A stretch of DNA of 64,000 nucleotides from Luteibacter aegosomaticola (GTDB lineage Bacteria; Pseudomonadota; Gammaproteobacteria; Xanthomonadales; Rhodanobacteraceae): assembly GCF_023078475.1 (NCBI RefSeq), contig NZ_CP095741.1, positions 3,100,001 to 3,164,000 of the forward strand, given 5' to 3'. This document shows positions 26,826 through 35,427 of this stretch, piece after piece. Below the pieces are notes generated by a model. That model saw only the letters and a program-made list of their open reading frames with translations. It ran no database searches and was not told the DNA's origin. Both the position numbers and the translations under genes were made by a program. Each line of letters begins with the position of its first letter. Positions within the stretch are counted from its first letter, which is position 1.

Positions 26826-27818
26826 CTATCGCGCCTCGGTCGACTGGCCCACACCATCGACGCCGGCCGCCGGGCCATCCGCGAGAAAATCCGCCATTAA
26901 CACCACCTTGACCGCCAAGTCGAACGCCTTGCCGACGACTCGAGCCTTCTTGAGCAGTCCGCGGTCCTCAGTCACGAACCATGCCGCTTCGCTCGCAAAA
27001 CAGAAGTGCTCTGCATCTCGCTGCATGTTGCGAGGCGGGTTATCGGTCCTCGTTTTGTCGTGGAAGTCCGCATGGAAATCTAGAAGCCCCAAAGCCAACT
27101 CAATGCGACAGTCACGCGGGAAGGCGTTCCAGTCCGACCCCCCCATTTCGGCCAACGCTTTGGCGGCAGGCACGAGCTGAGCTTCGACATCGGCGATGGC
27201 TCTCGCCGCCAAGAAGTCGAAGACGGGCAGCACGCGCCGGAAGCCTTCGGAACGCTTATCGACCACGGTTGGACGCCCCTTCCGGATCACGGAAGGCGCT
27301 TTCGCCACCTGCTGCCGAAATGCTTTGTACGACGCCGGCTCATCGCTTGCCGTCATGAGGTCTTGGACCATCTGCTCAAGCAACGCCTCATCGAGATTGC
27401 CTCCGGCTTCCACAAGCGGCCGCAGGAACGGATGGTTCTTGTCCATCGTCGCAGTGTCCACACTCGCCTGAAATCGCTCAAATGAGACCGGAGGCATCGA
27501 CTCCTCGTTGGGCAACGCTTCGACTGCGTTAATAAACGCATCCAAGGGAACCGGCTCGACCGAAGGAATTCCGCATCGAATCTGAACAACGGCACCGTTA
27601 GACACCGCCTTCAGAAGGGCAATGTCTTTCGCTCGGTCGTCGCTTAGTGTTGCCTTCGGAGAGAGCATCTCACTGATATGCGCTTGCGAAATCGGAAAAA
27701 CGTACTGTACCGAGAGTGCCTCAACTCGGCTCACGAAATCGGGGCCGTGCACGCCGTCACTGATCGTCAGGTGCTTCATGTGCTGAAGAACCACCCAGTC
27801 AAGATAGATATAACGCAT
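26826..27818 (-). CDS. PIN-like domain protein (putative nuclease)
   Basis: A 330-residue protein. The start MRYIYLDWVVLQHMKHL matches the YLDxN-type N-terminus of a PIN-like family but has Val where Asn is usual. The motif PISQAHISEM and the C-terminal RDAEHFCFASEAAWFVTEDR, followed by GLLKKARVV, supply further acidic and His residues of the predicted metal site. The middle is a helical insert of about 150 residues. The ATG at 27818 follows CGAGGTC; an upstream Met at 27848 lacks support. It stands alone in the accessory block. A toxin or defence RNase role is inference. Confidence 0.65.
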   Translation of the reverse strand: MRYIYLDWVVLQHMKHLTISDGVHGPDFVSRVEALSVQYVFPISQAHISEMLSPKATLSDDRAKDIALLKAVSNGAVVQIRCGIPSVEPVPLDAFINAVEALPNEESMPPVSFERFQASVDTATMDKNHPFLRPLVEAGGNLDEALLEQMVQDLMTASDEPASYKAFRQQVAKAPSVIRKGRPTVVDKRSEGFRRVLPVFDFLAARAIADVEAQLVPAAKALAEMGGSDWNAFPRDCRIELALGLLDFHADFHDKTRTDNPPRNMQRDAEHFCFASEAAWFVTEDRGLLKKARVVGKAFDLAVKVVLMADFLADGPAAGVDGVGQSTEAR

Positions 27819-27848
27819 CGTAGACCTCGAAAAGACAACCAATCCCAA

Positions 27849-28271
27849 GGGTGTTAGAGAAGTTAAACGCGACCATAAGCCGCATACGCTGCACTGTGAC
27901 TACCTACGGCTGCCTAGGGAAGTGCCTTCGCCAATAGAGCTGCCAAGAGCATAGTGCGTCCACGTCATGGCGCGCATACTCCGCAACATCCCAAAGTACC
28001 ATGCGCGCGCTACGTGCTCTTGGTCAACGATTCAATGATGCCAGGCGACCTGCAGGTGCCACCTAGCAAGTATCGGTTTTCGTACTCTGCCTTGCGGCAT
28101 TCGACGAACCATCTTGCCATTCAGAATTCAAGTGCCGCAACGTAGTGATGCCCTAGAAGAGGAGGCTCCATTGAACGAGCGGCACGCTGAGCAAGGGCCC
28201 CGATGGGAGTGACGAACAGCCCGCGTGTCCCGCCAACAGCACAGCGATGGACGAGCTTCGACTACCTGGTG
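27849..28271. other. Non-coding, apparently degenerate accessory DNA
   Basis: About 420 bp between the PIN-like gene and the lysR gene. It has mixed composition, no convincing ribosome-site-plus-frame, no repeat, and no att copy that I can see. It probably marks the junction between the accessory region and the resumed core at about 28.27 kb. Confidence 0.5.
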
Positions 28272-29189
28272 TCACGGCTGCCTCACACCCTGCAACCCCG
28301 CATCAACCTCCCGCACAACATCAATAAACGCCCGCAACGGCGCAGGCACCTGTCGATAGCTCGCATAGTAGAGACAAAGTGCCGGCGCCTGTGGTGACCA
28401 CTCCGCAAGAAGCAACACAAGCGCGCCCTCAGCCAGAGCACCACGAGCAAACGGCTCCGGCACAAACGCAACGCCCATCCCCGCGACAGCCGCCGCGACC
28501 ATCAAATCATTGTCATCCAGGCTAAGCGCCCCAGGCACATCCACCTGCACTTCCTGCTTGCCCTTGCCGAACTCCCAGCGGTAACGCTTGCCACTCGGTA
28601 GGCGCTGCCGAATGCAGCTGTGCTGCATCAGATCCTGCGGCTTGCGCGGCGTGCCTGCACGCTTGATGTACTCAGGCGACGCCACGGCAATGAACCGCAC
28701 GGGCTCACCAAAGCGCACGGCAACCATGTCGCCTGGCACCGCCTCATCCAGACGAACGCCGACGTCGAATCCCTCGGCCACGATATCGACGAGGCGGCCT
28801 TCAGTGACGAGGTCGAGTTCGACCTGCGGGTGACGTTGAAGGAACAGAGGTATCGCGTTGTCCAGCAACCAGCGCGCACCGCCCTTATTCGCGTTGATCC
28901 GCAGCGTACCGACGATTTCGCCTTCACCGTGGCTCAGGTCGTCGAGCGTGTCGTCCAGATCCTGAAGCAAGGGCGCGGCGCGCTGGAGTAGCTTCTCGCC
29001 GGCTTCGGTCACGGCAACGCTTCGGGTCGTACGGTGCAGGAGGCGCACCCCAAGGCGATCCTCGAGCCCCTTCACGGCATGGCTCAGGGACGACCGTGAC
29101 ACCCCAAGGGTGTCCGCAGCGCGCTGGAAGCTGCGATGCCGCGCGACCTGGATAAACGCCTTCAGGTCCGTCAGGGTGATGTCCGGCAT
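28272..29189 (-). CDS. LysR-family transcriptional regulator
   Basis: A 305-residue regulator. The winged helix at residues 1-60 reads [20 protein letters not shown], then [20 protein letters not shown]. The effector domain runs from about 90 to 295 ([34 protein letters not shown]). The start [12 protein letters not shown] is typical. It diverges from a short-chain dehydrogenase gene, with 97 bp between the start codons. It probably activates that gene and represses itself through the inverted repeat at 29213. Confidence 0.93.
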   Translation of the reverse strand: MPDITLTDLKAFIQVARHRSFQRAADTLGVSRSSLSHAVKGLEDRLGVRLLHRTTRSVAVTEAGEKLLQRAAPLLQDLDDTLDDLSHGEGEIVGTLRINANKGGARWLLDNAIPLFLQRHPQVELDLVTEGRLVDIVAEGFDVGVRLDEAVPGDMVAVRFGEPVRFIAVASPEYIKRAGTPRKPQDLMQHSCIRQRLPSGKRYRWEFGKGKQEVQVDVPGALSLDDNDLMVAAAVAGMGVAFVPEPFARGALAEGALVLLLAEWSPQAPALCLYYASYRQVPAPLRAFIDVVREVDAGLQGVRQP

Positions 29190-29212
29190 TGGTGAAAATC
29201 TCCCACTAGCCC

Positions 29213-29228
29213 ATGCACATTGGTGCAT
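29213..29228. promoter_or_regulatory. Inverted-repeat operator for the LysR regulator
   Basis: ATGCAC-ATTG-GTGCAT is a perfect dyad of the LysR T-N11-A class, located 24 bp upstream of the lysR ATG and 59 bp upstream of the SDR ATG. Confidence 0.65.
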
Positions 29229-29286
29229 CTTATCAGTCCAGTGGTCGGCGCCTATCTTGAGGGAACACCTTTACCGGAGAACCCCC

Positions 29287-30114
29287 ATGAAGACCTGGCT
29301 AATCACTGGCGCCTCCTCAGGCCTGGGCCTCGATATGACACGCAAGCTCCTGGCCCGCGGCGATCGCGTGGTGGCCTGCGGCCGCCGCAGCGAAAGGCTG
29401 GAACCGCTGGCCGCCCAGGCAGGCGACCGCCTGCGCATCGCGCGCTTCGACCTGACAGACACCGCAGCGCTGCGCCGCGAGGTAGAAAACGCCTTCGCCG
29501 CCTTCGGCCGCATCGATGTCGTGGTGAGTAACGCCGGCTACGGCCTGTTCGGTGCCGCTGAGGAGGTCGGTGACGAACAGATCGATCGGCAGCTCGCGAC
29601 CAACCTGACCAGCTCGATCCAGCTCGTGCGCGCCGTCCTACCCCACCTCCGCGCACAGGGCGGCGGCCGCATCGTGCAGGTTTCGTCCGAAGGCGGCCAG
29701 GTGGCCTACCCCAACTTCAGCCTGTACCACGCCACGAAATGGGGCATCGAAGGCTTCCTCGAAGCCGTCGCCCAGGAAGTGGCGCCGTTCGGTATCCATG
29801 TCGTCATTGCGGAGCCCGGCCCTACGGCCACGGAATTCGGCAGCGGCCTCGACCGCGCGCCGGAGACGCCGGTGTATGACGCTACTCCGGCCGGGGACGT
29901 GCGCCGCGGCATCGCGAACGGCTCGTTCAAGATCAAGGGCGACGCCGGACGCACCGTCGACGCGATCATCCAGATCGCCGACCAACGCCAGCCGCGCCTG
30001 CGCGTCGCGCTTGGCAGCACCGCGTTCGAGAACATCTACAAGTCCCTGCACGCCCGGCTGGACGACCTCACGGCGCAGAAGGCACTCGCCTACTCGGCCG
30101 ACGTCGATGATTGA
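29287..30114 (+). CDS. Short-chain dehydrogenase/reductase
   Basis: A 275-residue NAD(P)-dependent oxidoreductase of the classical SDR type. The cofactor motif TGASSGLG lies at the N-terminus, VVSNAGYGLFG is the NAG motif, catalytic Ser is in IVQVSSEGGQ and the Tyr/Lys pair in YHATKWGIEGF. An Arg-Arg in ACGRRSERL after the second strand suggests NADPH preference. The ATG at 29287 follows GGAGAA. Substrate unknown. It pairs with the divergent LysR regulator. Confidence 0.92.
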   Translation: MKTWLITGASSGLGLDMTRKLLARGDRVVACGRRSERLEPLAAQAGDRLRIARFDLTDTAALRREVENAFAAFGRIDVVVSNAGYGLFGAAEEVGDEQIDRQLATNLTSSIQLVRAVLPHLRAQGGGRIVQVSSEGGQVAYPNFSLYHATKWGIEGFLEAVAQEVAPFGIHVVIAEPGPTATEFGSGLDRAPETPVYDATPAGDVRRGIANGSFKIKGDAGRTVDAIIQIADQRQPRLRVALGSTAFENIYKSLHARLDDLTAQKALAYSADVDD

Positions 30115-30244
30115 AAACCACCCATTGAGCTAATGAAGCAAGGGCTGCCGTTAACCCCGGCAGCCCACCCCATTTGCCCGCGCGCAAAAAAGGCGCTAAA
30201 AGCCATCCTGATTCAGGGGCTCAAACAGCAAACGGGAAAATGCC

Positions 30245-30583
30245 ATGCGCACCCAGGTCTGGTTACCGCTTCTCATCTGTCTGACCGCAGCGACTGGCTG
30301 CCAGACCGCCCTCGCCGACCACAAGCAGGCCGACGACCAAAAGAAGTGCGCAGGCTACGGCTTCCAACCCGGCACAGATAAATTCGCCGAGTGCATGATG
30401 AAGCTCGATGAGAAGCGCGAAAATGCGGCCGCGGACGCCAAAGACGACGACGCCCGCATGAAGGCCCTAAGCATCAAGCGCAACGGCGACACCCGATTCC
30501 CCATCTGCAGCGCAGCCATGATGGATGCGAACCTCGATACCGTGAACAACGCCTGGTATGGGCCGAACTGCCGGCAGAAGTGA
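30245..30583 (+). CDS. Small predicted lipoprotein
   Basis: A 112-residue protein with signal MRTQVWLPLLICLTAATGCQ; Cys19 is in lipobox ATGC. The mature part contains CAGYGFQPGTDKFAECMMKL, a Cys-x(n)-GF-PGT-FA-C motif seen in small envelope proteins of this and other proteobacterial groups, and two later Cys. The central stretch is Lys/Asp/Glu-rich. Function unknown. Confidence 0.75.
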   Translation: MRTQVWLPLLICLTAATGCQTALADHKQADDQKKCAGYGFQPGTDKFAECMMKLDEKRENAAADAKDDDARMKALSIKRNGDTRFPICSAAMMDANLDTVNNAWYGPNCRQK

Positions 30584-30586
30584 GCG

Positions 30587-30799
30587 TCACCGTCGCGACG
30601 CAATCCCCCACCGCAACGCCGCCACCTGCACGGCTGGCGCAACGCTATCCTCATCCGCCGCCATTCCAGACAAAGGCACATCCATGCCCTCGCCCTCAAC
30701 CTCGGCAACCCACGCCACCTGGTGGTCAAACGCATCGTAGCTAACGGTCGCCCTTCTCCGGCGACCACGCTCATCGGTGATATGCATCTGCATCTGCAC
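30587..30799 (-). CDS. Small hypothetical protein
   Basis: A 70-codon frame from a GTG at 30799 with a strong ribosome site (AGGAG, 7 nt spacing). It contains RATVSYDAFDHQVAWVAEVE and a conserved-looking C-terminus (VAALRWGIASRR). Met36 or Met38 of the longer frame are alternative starts. It ends 3 bp from the stop of the convergent lipoprotein gene. No family recognised. Confidence 0.5.
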   Translation of the reverse strand: MQMQMHITDERGRRRRATVSYDAFDHQVAWVAEVEGEGMDVPLSGMAADEDSVAPAVQVAALRWGIASRR

Positions 30800-30994
30800 G
30801 GTAACTCTCCTGCGAGGAGTCACAATGAAGGAGGCCGCTCCTGCTGAGGATGCAGGAGCGGCCGGGTCGTCGTGGCGGGGTGAGGTGCCACGGGACAAGG
30901 TGCAGGCTCTCAGGCGGCAGGTAATGAATGTGTGAGCTACCGCTGCGATTACAGCAAACCTGCCGTTTTGGATTAACGACAGGTTCGCGAGGCG

Positions 30995-32197
30995 TTACTT
31001 GCTGATGCGATACATCACCGTAGCATGCGGCTCCAGCTTCACCTTGATCGCGCCGTCGCCCTTGGCGTCGGTATGCGCCCAAAGATCCCGCACGGTATGG
31101 CTCCCGCCGGCCTTCAGCCCGATCTCCGAAGGCGCCACGGACACATCCTTGGCCGAATCCCCTTCGTTGAACACCGCCACGGCCTTACCACCATCCTTCA
31201 GCGGCTTCACGATCACATGGATGCCATCGGCATCGCGCACCTGATGCCCCTGGACGCCCAGCGGGTCCTGGTCGATCGCGATCACATCCTTGTTAAGCAG
31301 AATCTGCAACGCATCCGGCTTGATCGTCCGCAAATCAGTACCGATCAGCAGCGGCGAGGCCATGATCGACCAGAGGCTGAAGTGGCTTCGGTACTCCACA
31401 TCCGTCATGCCGCCATTGCCGACCTCAAGCATATCCGGATCATTCCAGTGCCCGAGGCTCGCGTACTTATCGAGCACCACGTTTTCCTTGAAGATCTTCA
31501 GCATCGACGCGTAGGTGTCCGTGATATCGCCCGTGGTACGCCACGACCCTGCGTTCACCGGCGCCTTGCTCGCCCACAGCCACGGCTTGTTCTCGCCCCA
31601 CTCGCACATGCTGAAGAAGATCTGCCGGCCACTGTTGCGTAGCGCATTGGCCATGTCGGTGTAGCGCTTGTGCGCATCGAGCTTCTGGTTGTTGCAGTTG
31701 TCGTATTTGAGGTAGTCGACGTGCCACGAGGCGATGGTCTTTGCATCATCCACCTCATGGCCCAGGCCGCCCGGGAACCCACGATCCTCCTGCAACGGTT
31801 CGCAGGTCGACGTTCCCGCACTGGAGTAGACACCGAACTTCAACCCGCGCTGGTGGATGTAGTCGGCCAGCGCGGCAATACCGCTCGGGAAGCGCTTCGG
31901 GTTGGGCTGAAGGTGCCCGTCCTTGTCGCGCTGCCAGTTCGCCCAGCAGTCGTCCACGTTCACGTAACGGTAGCCGGCGTCCTTCAGCCCCAGGCTGATG
32001 AACTTGTCGGCGATGCCACGAATCATGGCTTCGTCGAACTCGGCGCGGCAGTGGGTGGAGTTCCAGTTGTTGAAACCCATCTGCGGCAGGAGGTCCGCGG
32101 TGTCGGCGGCCTTGGCCGGTGCGGTGGCGATACCCGCCGCGCACATGAGCGTGCCAAGGGCCGTGCCCCGAAGGATGTTTGCCAGCGTAGGGTTCAT
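30995..32197 (-). CDS. Alpha-galactosidase, GH27
   Basis: A secreted or periplasmic enzyme that removes terminal alpha-D-galactose. The 400-residue precursor has a signal peptide ending near AGIATAPAKAAD. The GH27 barrel opens with PQMGFNNWNSTHC. The nucleophile Asp lies in DYLKYDNCNN, the acid/base Asp in HWNDPDMLEVGNGG, and SMCEWGENKPW is intact. A C-terminal beta-sandwich ends at MYRISK. It lies 38 bp downstream of a TonB receptor gene on the same strand, so they probably form one operon for uptake and hydrolysis. Confidence 0.95.
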   Translation of the reverse strand: MNPTLANILRGTALGTLMCAAGIATAPAKAADTADLLPQMGFNNWNSTHCRAEFDEAMIRGIADKFISLGLKDAGYRYVNVDDCWANWQRDKDGHLQPNPKRFPSGIAALADYIHQRGLKFGVYSSAGTSTCEPLQEDRGFPGGLGHEVDDAKTIASWHVDYLKYDNCNNQKLDAHKRYTDMANALRNSGRQIFFSMCEWGENKPWLWASKAPVNAGSWRTTGDITDTYASMLKIFKENVVLDKYASLGHWNDPDMLEVGNGGMTDVEYRSHFSLWSIMASPLLIGTDLRTIKPDALQILLNKDVIAIDQDPLGVQGHQVRDADGIHVIVKPLKDGGKAVAVFNEGDSAKDVSVAPSEIGLKAGGSHTVRDLWAHTDAKGDGAIKVKLEPHATVMYRISK

Positions 32198-32235
32198 CGT
32201 CTTACCTCGTATCGGTGAAAAGAACTGCCGCACCA

Positions 32236-35145
32236 TCAGAACGTGCCCCGCAAGCCCACCGTGTAGATGGTGCCGTCCGCTTCGGCATACAGGAAGCGAT
32301 TGCGGTAGACGGAGTAGTCGTACAAGTGCTCGTGGGTCAGGTTGGTGCCGGAGACGAAGGCCGAGAGATGCTTGTTGATGGCGTAGCTCGCGCTCAAGTC
32401 CACCTGGCCGTAAGCGCTACGCGTGGCCGGCTGGGCGCCGCCGCCGTAGGAGATGCTCTCCAGGTACTTGCCACGCCAGTTGTACGCGACACGTACCTGC
32501 ACGGGGCCCTTCTCGTAATACAAGCTCGCGTTGGCCGAATCGCCGATACCCGGCACAGCGAATTTGCCGGCGGAAGCGATCACACCCGGGCTCAGCGAGG
32601 TGCTGCTCTTCACATGCGTGTAGTTCAGCGCCATGCCCAGGCCATCGAACGGGTCGGGCAACAGGTTCTTGAACTGGTAGTTGAAGGTCAGCTCTTCGCC
32701 GTAGATGTTCGACGAATTCAGGTTGACCGGCTGGGTGAGCGACCAGGTCAGGGGCTGCCCGCTGTTCTGGTCGGTCAGGAACTGCACCGGCGAGCTCACC
32801 AGCGTGCTGAAGTTGCTGACCTTCTTGTAGAAGCCTTCCAGCGCGATGTAGCTGGCGTCGTCGATGTACCACTCCAGGCCCATGTCGTAGTTCCGCGAGG
32901 AATACGGCTGGAGCTGCGGGTTACCGCGCGAGATGGTCAGCGAGTTCGGGCGCACGCCGTAGCTGGTGTTGTAGTAGAGGTTGCTGAGCTGCGGCGGCGT
33001 CAGCGTCTTGGAGAGCGAGAATCGGTAGACCAGGTTATCCAGCAAGGTCCACTTGAAGTTCATCGACGGCAGCCACTTGTGATAGCCGCCCTCCGCCGAC
33101 TGCGGCGCCAGCGGGCCATACGTCACCTGGGCATTGCTGGTGTCGTTGGGGTCGACGTAGTACGTCACCGGCGGCTGGTTCACCGCCGTCGAGGTCGAGA
33201 CGATGTTGAGATACCGCACGCCCACGTCGAGCGCCCAGGGCATGTTCCAGGCGGTGCCTTCGAAAATACCCTTGGCGAAGAACGCCTTCTGGTTCTCGGC
33301 CACGTTGTTGTAGCTACCGGGGTTGGGCGCGGCATCGAGGGTGCCACCGTTCGCTGCCAGACCGGCCAGCAAGGCGTTGCGCTTGTCGTCCGGAAGCTGG
33401 TTGTAGGCTGCCGGCGACGCCAGCCAGGCCAGGTAGGCGCGCGGGTCGTACTGGATCCACTGCGACGGCGCACCCGGCGATGACACGCCATGGATCTTCG
33501 ACGGCGCATCGTACACATAGGCGCCGACGGCATCCGGCGGCACATTGAGGGAATAGCCGCAGTAGGCGTTGCAGAGGATGCCGTTGGGCGTACCCCAGCT
33601 ATCCGACTTCACGTACTGCTTGGAGTACTGCACGCCCGCCTGCAACCGCGAGAACACGCCGTCGAAGGCTTTGTCGAGCGTTAGCTGGTAGTTGTTGACC
33701 TTGTTGGTCACGTTGTTGCCCGAGCCCGCGTTGCAGCAGTGCGCCGCGAGGTTGGACATGTCGGTGGTCGACAGGATGTTCGAGTAGCTCGGCGGCTCGC
33801 TGTTGCCACCGTTGGTCCAGGTGGGGTTGGTACCGAAGTTCTTGGCACCGATCACGAGGAAGTAGCCGTTCGGGCTTTCCTTGTTCCACGCCTTGGAGCT
33901 GGACACATCCAGGCTCAGTTTGGTGTCCTGGTCGATATCGAAACCGAGGTTCAGGCCGTTCTGGTAGCTCTTTTCATAGCTCGGCGCATAGGACATGACG
34001 TAGTCGTTCGCCATGACGTTGGGGCCGGAGCTATTGCGCACGAAGTTGAGCGCGGTGCCGTTCGGGTCGAGCGTCATCGACTGGATATCGCCGGTGTTGC
34101 CGTACTCGCCGAACTCATGCTCCAGGCCATCGACCTTGTAGCTCGAGTACAAGGTATCGAACTGCACCGTCAGTTGGTCGATCGGCTTCCAGTCGATGGC
34201 GCCGCTAACGCCCTTGCGGGTGCGGGTCTCGTCCAGCACGTTCGTGGCCAGCGTTTCCGGAACCGCCACGCCGGTGTACGTCGGCACGGTCTGGTCTGGC
34301 TGGGTCTTGATGTCCTGATTGGCATACCAGGAACTGGCCTGGGTGTTGAGCTGGGTGTCCTTGCGCTTGTAGTACGACGCCGAGGCCATCCAGCCGAAGG
34401 TGTGGTCCGAGTTGGTCCAGCCCAGCAGACCCGAGGCCTTGGGCGTGGTCTTGCCTTCCCAGTCACCGGTCAGGTTGCTGTTCACCCCCGCCCCGCTCCA
34501 CGCGCCGTGGAAACCGGTGAAGTCGAGCGGCCGCGCGGTCTGGATATTCACCACGCCGCCGATATCCACCTCGGGAATATCGGCCGACGAGGTCTTGTTG
34601 ACCTGGGCAACGCTGATGATCTCGGACGGCAGCACGTCGAAATTGAAGGCACGCGAGCCCGAGGCCGTGGCCATGGGGCGCCCGTTGATCGTGACGGCCA
34701 CGAAGTCCGGGCCGAAGCCGCGCACGGCGATCTGGCTGGATTCACCGCCACTGCGGTTCACCGAAACGCCCGGTACGCGCTGGAGCGCGTCGGCCACGTT
34801 GGGGTCAGGAAACTTGCCCGCCTCTTCGGCGGAGATGGAATCGACGACGTTGACCGCGTCCTGCTTGATCGCCTGCGCACGCTGCAGCGCGGCCAGCTGG
34901 CCGGTGACAGCCACGGCACCCAGTTCGGTCACCTTCTTATCGTCCCCGGCGTCAGCCGCGGGTTTGGTCGTCTTCGCCGGCTTGGCCGGCTTGGCCTGAG
35001 GCGCTGATGTTTGCGTTCCAGCCGGCGCCGTATCTGGCGCGGCCGCTGTCTGTGCATAGCCCGGTACGCCATAGCCCACCATCCAGGCGACACCCGTTGC
35101 CACGAGCGACCGCCGCACAGCGACCGCTAGTTTCGTTAGCTGCAT
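32236..35145 (-). CDS. TonB-dependent receptor (Xanthomonas/Caulobacter type)
   Basis: A 969-residue outer-membrane receptor. The signal peptide ends near GYGVPGYAQ. A long Pro/Lys/Ala-rich spacer (KPAKPAKTTKPAADAGDDKK) precedes the TonB box-like LGAVAVTGQ. The plug domain follows, with AEEAGKFPDPNVADALQRVP and VDIGGVVNIQT, then a 22-strand barrel. The C-terminus ends in aromatic-rich TVGLRGTF. This is the TIGR01782-like class, which usually imports oligosaccharides. The start at 35145 follows GGGGAGAG. Adjacent genes for GH27, GH95 and a propeller hydrolase suggest a plant-glycan substrate. Confidence 0.94.
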   Translation of the reverse strand: MQLTKLAVAVRRSLVATGVAWMVGYGVPGYAQTAAAPDTAPAGTQTSAPQAKPAKPAKTTKPAADAGDDKKVTELGAVAVTGQLAALQRAQAIKQDAVNVVDSISAEEAGKFPDPNVADALQRVPGVSVNRSGGESSQIAVRGFGPDFVAVTINGRPMATASGSRAFNFDVLPSEIISVAQVNKTSSADIPEVDIGGVVNIQTARPLDFTGFHGAWSGAGVNSNLTGDWEGKTTPKASGLLGWTNSDHTFGWMASASYYKRKDTQLNTQASSWYANQDIKTQPDQTVPTYTGVAVPETLATNVLDETRTRKGVSGAIDWKPIDQLTVQFDTLYSSYKVDGLEHEFGEYGNTGDIQSMTLDPNGTALNFVRNSSGPNVMANDYVMSYAPSYEKSYQNGLNLGFDIDQDTKLSLDVSSSKAWNKESPNGYFLVIGAKNFGTNPTWTNGGNSEPPSYSNILSTTDMSNLAAHCCNAGSGNNVTNKVNNYQLTLDKAFDGVFSRLQAGVQYSKQYVKSDSWGTPNGILCNAYCGYSLNVPPDAVGAYVYDAPSKIHGVSSPGAPSQWIQYDPRAYLAWLASPAAYNQLPDDKRNALLAGLAANGGTLDAAPNPGSYNNVAENQKAFFAKGIFEGTAWNMPWALDVGVRYLNIVSTSTAVNQPPVTYYVDPNDTSNAQVTYGPLAPQSAEGGYHKWLPSMNFKWTLLDNLVYRFSLSKTLTPPQLSNLYYNTSYGVRPNSLTISRGNPQLQPYSSRNYDMGLEWYIDDASYIALEGFYKKVSNFSTLVSSPVQFLTDQNSGQPLTWSLTQPVNLNSSNIYGEELTFNYQFKNLLPDPFDGLGMALNYTHVKSSTSLSPGVIASAGKFAVPGIGDSANASLYYEKGPVQVRVAYNWRGKYLESISYGGGAQPATRSAYGQVDLSASYAINKHLSAFVSGTNLTHEHLYDYSVYRNRFLYAEADGTIYTVGLRGTF

Positions 35146-35394
35146 GCTTACTCTCCCCGACGTTGTGGAAACCCCATGAGCACACACGGATTGCCGCCCT
35201 ACGCTCACCGGCACCACCCCCCATTGGTGGCACCACGAAGCTTGGAGAGCCCGGGTCATCCCTACCGCCTGACCGAGCCGCCAGCGTCTACCGCGCATTT
35301 GTAGTACTTTTTAATCGTTGCCCAGTTTCCGCTCCTTCAACAAGCTGCGGCGCAACATGACAAGCGTGATTTAACCGCCTAGATTGATTTGTCT

Positions 35395-35400
35395 TACAAT
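35395..35400 (+). promoter_or_regulatory. -10 box of the GH95 gene
   Basis: TACAAT is 33 bp before the ATG at 35428, with GAGGGG (35410-35415) as the likely ribosome site. No clear -35 is visible, so an activator may be needed. The 282-bp gap to the divergent TonB receptor gene holds no gene; no palindromic operator was recognised. Confidence 0.4.
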
Positions 35401-35427
35401 TTATTCGTCGAGGGGTATGGGCACGCG

